Shown piece by piece: positions 61,664 through 64,000 of a DNA stretch of 64,000 nt. The position numbers and the translations under genes are program-made. Within the stretch, counting starts at the first letter, position 1; each line of letters begins with the position of its first letter. Source of the stretch: UBA1724 sp051884615 (lineage in GTDB: Bacteria; Verrucomicrobiota; Lentisphaeria; Oligosphaerales; Oligosphaeraceae); contig JBJEVT010000030.1 in assembly GCA_051884615.1 (NCBI GenBank), forward strand, positions 1 through 64,000, in the 5' to 3' direction. The notes under the pieces are model-generated. The model made no database searches. It was not told the DNA's origin and saw nothing but the letters and a program-made list of their open reading frames with translations.

Positions 61664-62386
61664 CTATTTCCCCTTGTGCTCCCGGAAAAGCTCCTGGAGG
61701 GCCTGGGGATGGTCCACGTCGGAGAGAATCACCTCCAGGCCGGAGGTGGCGGCGGTGCCCACCATCACATCCCCGTAGCGCAGAAGCTGCTCCAGGAAGT
61801 TCTGCCGCAGCCAGACGGCCCGGATGTCCTGCATGCCCACCTCCACCTCCTGACGCAGAAGGATCCCGGTGTGCACCCGGAGCCGCCGGGTGGTGAGGAG
61901 ATAGGTGGTGGTCTTGATTTCGATGAATTTCTTAAGACCCCAGAGAAGGCAGAGGAGAAGCATGGCCAGGACCACAAGCGTGCCCCAGGCCATGTGGCGC
62001 AGGAAGGGAAAGGTGCCCCCGATGATCACCAGGGCGAGGGCCAAGGGGGGAAGCATGCGCTTCCAGGAAGGGTTGCCGCGGAACAATTCCCGCTCCTCCT
62101 CCCGGGATGATTCCAAATCCGCCTCGTTCTCCCGGGACGCCCCGGCCGCCACCCGCATGGGCTTCTCCGACGGCCCCACGATGGCCCCGTGACACCACCG
62201 GCAACGGGTGGCCCCCGCTCTCACCCGCTCCCGGCAGAAGGGACAGGACCGGTAGCCCTCCGCTTCGTCCTCCGGAATGGGGTCCGCAAAATAGTGACGC
62301 TGACACTGGGGACACAGCAGCACCGTCCCCGACAGGTTCGGGGAAACATCCTGGACATTCTGGCAGAGGGGACAGCGGGTTCGCAT
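61664..62386 (-). CDS. Zinc-ribbon protein with bacterial PH-like domain
   Basis: 240 aa. Two zinc ribbons lie at 1-75 (CPLCQN, CPQCQRHYF; CPFCRERV, CRWCHG). Two hydrophobic helices at about 118-150 are followed by a PH-like domain (bPH_2; TTRRLRVHTGILLRQEVEVGMQDIRAVWLRQ). The combination suggests a membrane-anchored protein with a cytoplasmic zinc-ribbon region, role unknown. It converges with the kinase gene (3 nt between stops). A TATATT element at 62433-62438 lies within CGGGA-N8-TCCCG. Confidence 0.75.
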   Translation of the reverse strand: MRTRCPLCQNVQDVSPNLSGTVLLCPQCQRHYFADPIPEDEAEGYRSCPFCRERVRAGATRCRWCHGAIVGPSEKPMRVAAGASRENEADLESSREEERELFRGNPSWKRMLPPLALALVIIGGTFPFLRHMAWGTLVVLAMLLLCLLWGLKKFIEIKTTTYLLTTRRLRVHTGILLRQEVEVGMQDIRAVWLRQNFLEQLLRYGDVMVGTAATSGLEVILSDVDHPQALQELFREHKGK

Positions 62387-62432
62387 GGCGGAAAAAACGG
62401 GGGAGTGACAGGAAAAGGGAGCAAACGGGACT

Positions 62433-62438
62433 AATATA
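62433..62438 (-). promoter_or_regulatory. Candidate -10 box of the zinc-ribbon/PH gene
   Basis: TATATT on the minus strand, 47 nt upstream of the start and enclosed in a short inverted repeat (CGGGA...TCCCG, 62426-62443). No -35 is recognisable. Confidence 0.4.
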
Positions 62439-62592
62439 TCCCGGACTCCCTCTTTCCTCTTTTTCCGGAGGGCGGCTGGAAAATCACAATTAAAGCGGTA
62501 TGGTATCCGGGTTTTCGGGGTGGGCGGGGCGTCATTTCCTGGTGGCGTCCCGCATGAGTTGTCGGCGTGCAACAATGGAGTGAGAGAAGACC

Positions 62593-63417
62593 ATGAAGAA
62601 ATTTTCCCTTTTGTCGACCAGTCTTTTTGCGTTGGTCTGCCTTCTGCTGACGGGGTGCGGGCGTTCTGCCGGTCCCGCCTCGGCGGACACCCTTCGCGTG
62701 GCGGCCTCGGTGACGCCCCATTCGGAGATTTTGGAGGCGGCGAAGCCTCTGATGGAGGCCCGGGGCTACAAGTTGATCATCCAGACCTTTGACGACTATG
62801 TGCAGCCCAATCTGGTGGTGGAGAGCGGCGAGTTTGACGCCAACTACATGGAGCACATTCCCTTCCTGAACTCCATCAACCAGGAGAAGGGGCTGCATCT
62901 GGTGAACGCCGGCGGCATCCACTACGAGCCCTTCGGCATCTATCCCGGCAAGAAGTCCTCCCTGGAGGAGCTGGCCCCGGGGGATTCCATCGCGGTGCCC
63001 AACGACACCACCAACGAGGCCCGTGCCCTGCTGCTTCTGGCGGACAACGGAATCCTCAAGCTCCGGGAGGGGGCGGGCCTCACCGCCACCCGGCAGGACA
63101 TCGTGGAATACACCAGGAAGGTGGACATCGTGGAGCTGGAGGCCGCCCAGGTGGCCCGGATGCGCCAGGACGTGGCCCTGGTGGTTCTGAACGGCAACTA
63201 CGCCCTCCAGGCCGGACTCTCCGTGGGACGGGACGCCATCCTGGCGGAGAAGCCCGATTCCCAGGCGGCCAAGACCTATGTGAACATCATCACCGTGAAG
63301 GCCGGGCGGGAGAACGATCCGGTGGTCCGCGCCCTGGTGGAGATTCTGAAGTCCGAGCCCATCCGGAAGTTCATCCTGGAGAAATACGACGGCGCCGTGG
63401 TGCCCTTCGTGGAGTAG
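62593..63417 (+). CDS. metQ: Methionine ABC transporter substrate-binding lipoprotein
   Basis: 274 aa. The signal peptide ends in the lipobox LLTGC (lipidated Cys22). Downstream it is a NlpA/MetQ-type binding protein with VAASVTPHSEILEAAKP, DYVQPNLVVESGEFDANYMEHIPFL and IAVPNDTTNEARALLLLADNGIL, which binds L- or D-methionine. GAGAGAAG about 7 nt upstream may be its SD. It is followed by metN 23 nt downstream. metI is beyond the right edge if present. No SAM riboswitch was recognised in 62387-62592. Confidence 0.94.
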   Translation: MKKFSLLSTSLFALVCLLLTGCGRSAGPASADTLRVAASVTPHSEILEAAKPLMEARGYKLIIQTFDDYVQPNLVVESGEFDANYMEHIPFLNSINQEKGLHLVNAGGIHYEPFGIYPGKKSSLEELAPGDSIAVPNDTTNEARALLLLADNGILKLREGAGLTATRQDIVEYTRKVDIVELEAAQVARMRQDVALVVLNGNYALQAGLSVGRDAILAEKPDSQAAKTYVNIITVKAGRENDPVVRALVEILKSEPIRKFILEKYDGAVVPFVE

Positions 63418-63440
63418 CGGAGTCTTCTTCCCCCCCTGCC

Positions 63441-64000
63441 ATGGACAGTCCTTCCCCTTCCCAGCCCATCATCCAGGTGGAGCACCTGGTCAAGGAGTTT
63501 CAGGGCGCCTCCGGCGTCTTCCGCGCCCTGGACGACATCTCCTTCCAGGTGAAGCCCGGCGCCGTCTTCGGCGTCATCGGGCTTTCCGGGGCGGGCAAGA
63601 GCACCCTGGTGCGCTGTCTGAATCTTCTGGAGAAGCCGGACAGCGGCCGGGTGCGGGTCAATGGGCAGGAGCTGATGGCCCTCTCCTCCCGGGAGCTGCG
63701 GAATGCCCGGCGGGAGATCGGGATGATTTTCCAGGGGTTCCATCTGCTGATGCAGCGGAATGTGCTGGGGAACGTGCTCTTTCCCCTGGAGGTGGCGGGG
63801 GTGCCCCGCGGCGCGGCCCGCCGCCGCGCGGAGGAGATGCTTTCCGTGGTGGGGTTGTCGGACAAGGCCACGGCCTTCCCGGCCCAGCTCTCCGGAGGGC
63901 AGCGCCAGCGGGTGGCCATCGCCCGCGCCCTGGCCACCGGCCCCAAAATCCTCCTCTCCGACGAGGCCACCAGCGCCCTGGACCCCCAGACCACGGCCTC
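63441..64000 (+). CDS. metN: Methionine ABC transporter ATPase, partial (runs off the window)
   Basis: 186 aa visible, cut by the right edge. ATG at 63441, 23 nt after metQ. Walker A GLSGAGKST (about 47-55), Q-loop FQGFHLL, ABC signature LSGGQRQRVAIARAL and Walker B ILLSDEATSALDPQT are present. The spacing of NLLEKPDSGRVRVNGQEL and the gene order identify MetN. With metQ it forms the MetNIQ importer; metI should follow. Confidence 0.93.
   Translation, partial: MDSPSPSQPIIQVEHLVKEFQGASGVFRALDDISFQVKPGAVFGVIGLSGAGKSTLVRCLNLLEKPDSGRVRVNGQELMALSSRELRNARREIGMIFQGFHLLMQRNVLGNVLFPLEVAGVPRGAARRRAEEMLSVVGLSDKATAFPAQLSGGQRQRVAIARALATGPKILLSDEATSALDPQTTA

Noticed and set aside
62387..62592. SAM riboswitch in front of metQ
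   Set aside because: I looked for S-box-like and SAM-II-like features and found no convincing core; only a -10 box for the opposite gene.

Overview
The window is GC-rich bacterial chromosome, and almost all of its genes lie on the minus strand. The best lineage guess is the PVC superphylum, probably a gut-type Lentisphaerae (Victivallales) relative. This rests on two near-identical 'prepilin N-terminus' proteins with an H-x8/9-DG type C-terminal motif, secreted SUMF1-like and LRR_5 proteins, a DUF4091/GH123-like glycosidase next to an SSS transporter and a LacI regulator, and weak Shine-Dalgarno use. This is an inference from gene content; no database was searched.

Layout. 1-312: trailer end of a type I-C-like CRISPR array; cas genes and leader are off the left edge. 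479-555: tRNA-Arg(TCT). 827-3409: clpB on the plus strand, followed by short tandem and palindromic repeats. 3656-12731 (minus): carB, a nucleotidyltransferase, a NahK-like sugar-1-kinase, a ROK/hexokinase-like protein, an unknown 188-aa protein and gpmI, read in that order. 12974-16500 (minus): a Y-family polymerase coupled to a YolD-like small protein, then a secreted LRR_5 protein. 16580-26855 (minus): a carbohydrate locus with a LacI regulator, beta-propeller, pseudopilin, GH123-like enzyme, clan GH-A glycosidase and SSS symporter. 27177-34277 (minus): a compact run of unknown 232-aa protein, dut, lytic transglycosylase, SirB1-like, CobS-like membrane protein, rimO, ftsQ-like, queH and an esterase. 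34444-45619 (minus): alaS (short form), M18 aminopeptidase, two CNNM/CorC-like proteins, metY, queuosine precursor transporter, an exported protein, LOG protein and prmC. 45829-51285 (minus): RND efflux adaptor and pump (pump split by a frameshift) and a SUMF1-domain lipoprotein-like or secreted protein. 52096-52923: second pseudopilin on the plus strand with a strong terminator. 53148-59533 (minus): trpS, CDF metal exporter, MFS transporter, GT2, WaaG-like GT4 and WaaP-like kinase. 59655-64000 (mostly plus): tRNA-Pro(TGG), a 44-nt poly-T tract, a membrane Ser/Thr kinase, a zinc-ribbon/PH protein (minus) and metQ-metN (metN runs off the window).

How the parts may work together. The GH123-like and GH-A enzymes, SSS symporter and LacI regulator look like a locus for harvesting host or plant glycans. 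The NahK-like kinase plus nucleotidyltransferase could activate released HexNAc to a nucleotide sugar. QueH and YhhQ together point to queuosine precursor salvage. Most genes are housekeeping. I did not find a clear new defence or mobile system. The most unusual items are a truncated alanyl-tRNA synthetase with an extra Cys cluster, two candidate frameshifts (RND pump, WaaG), a WaaP-like protein lacking the usual catalytic motif, an attenuator-like hairpin in front of a putative manganese exporter, and repeat elements around the LacI/propeller/pilin genes.
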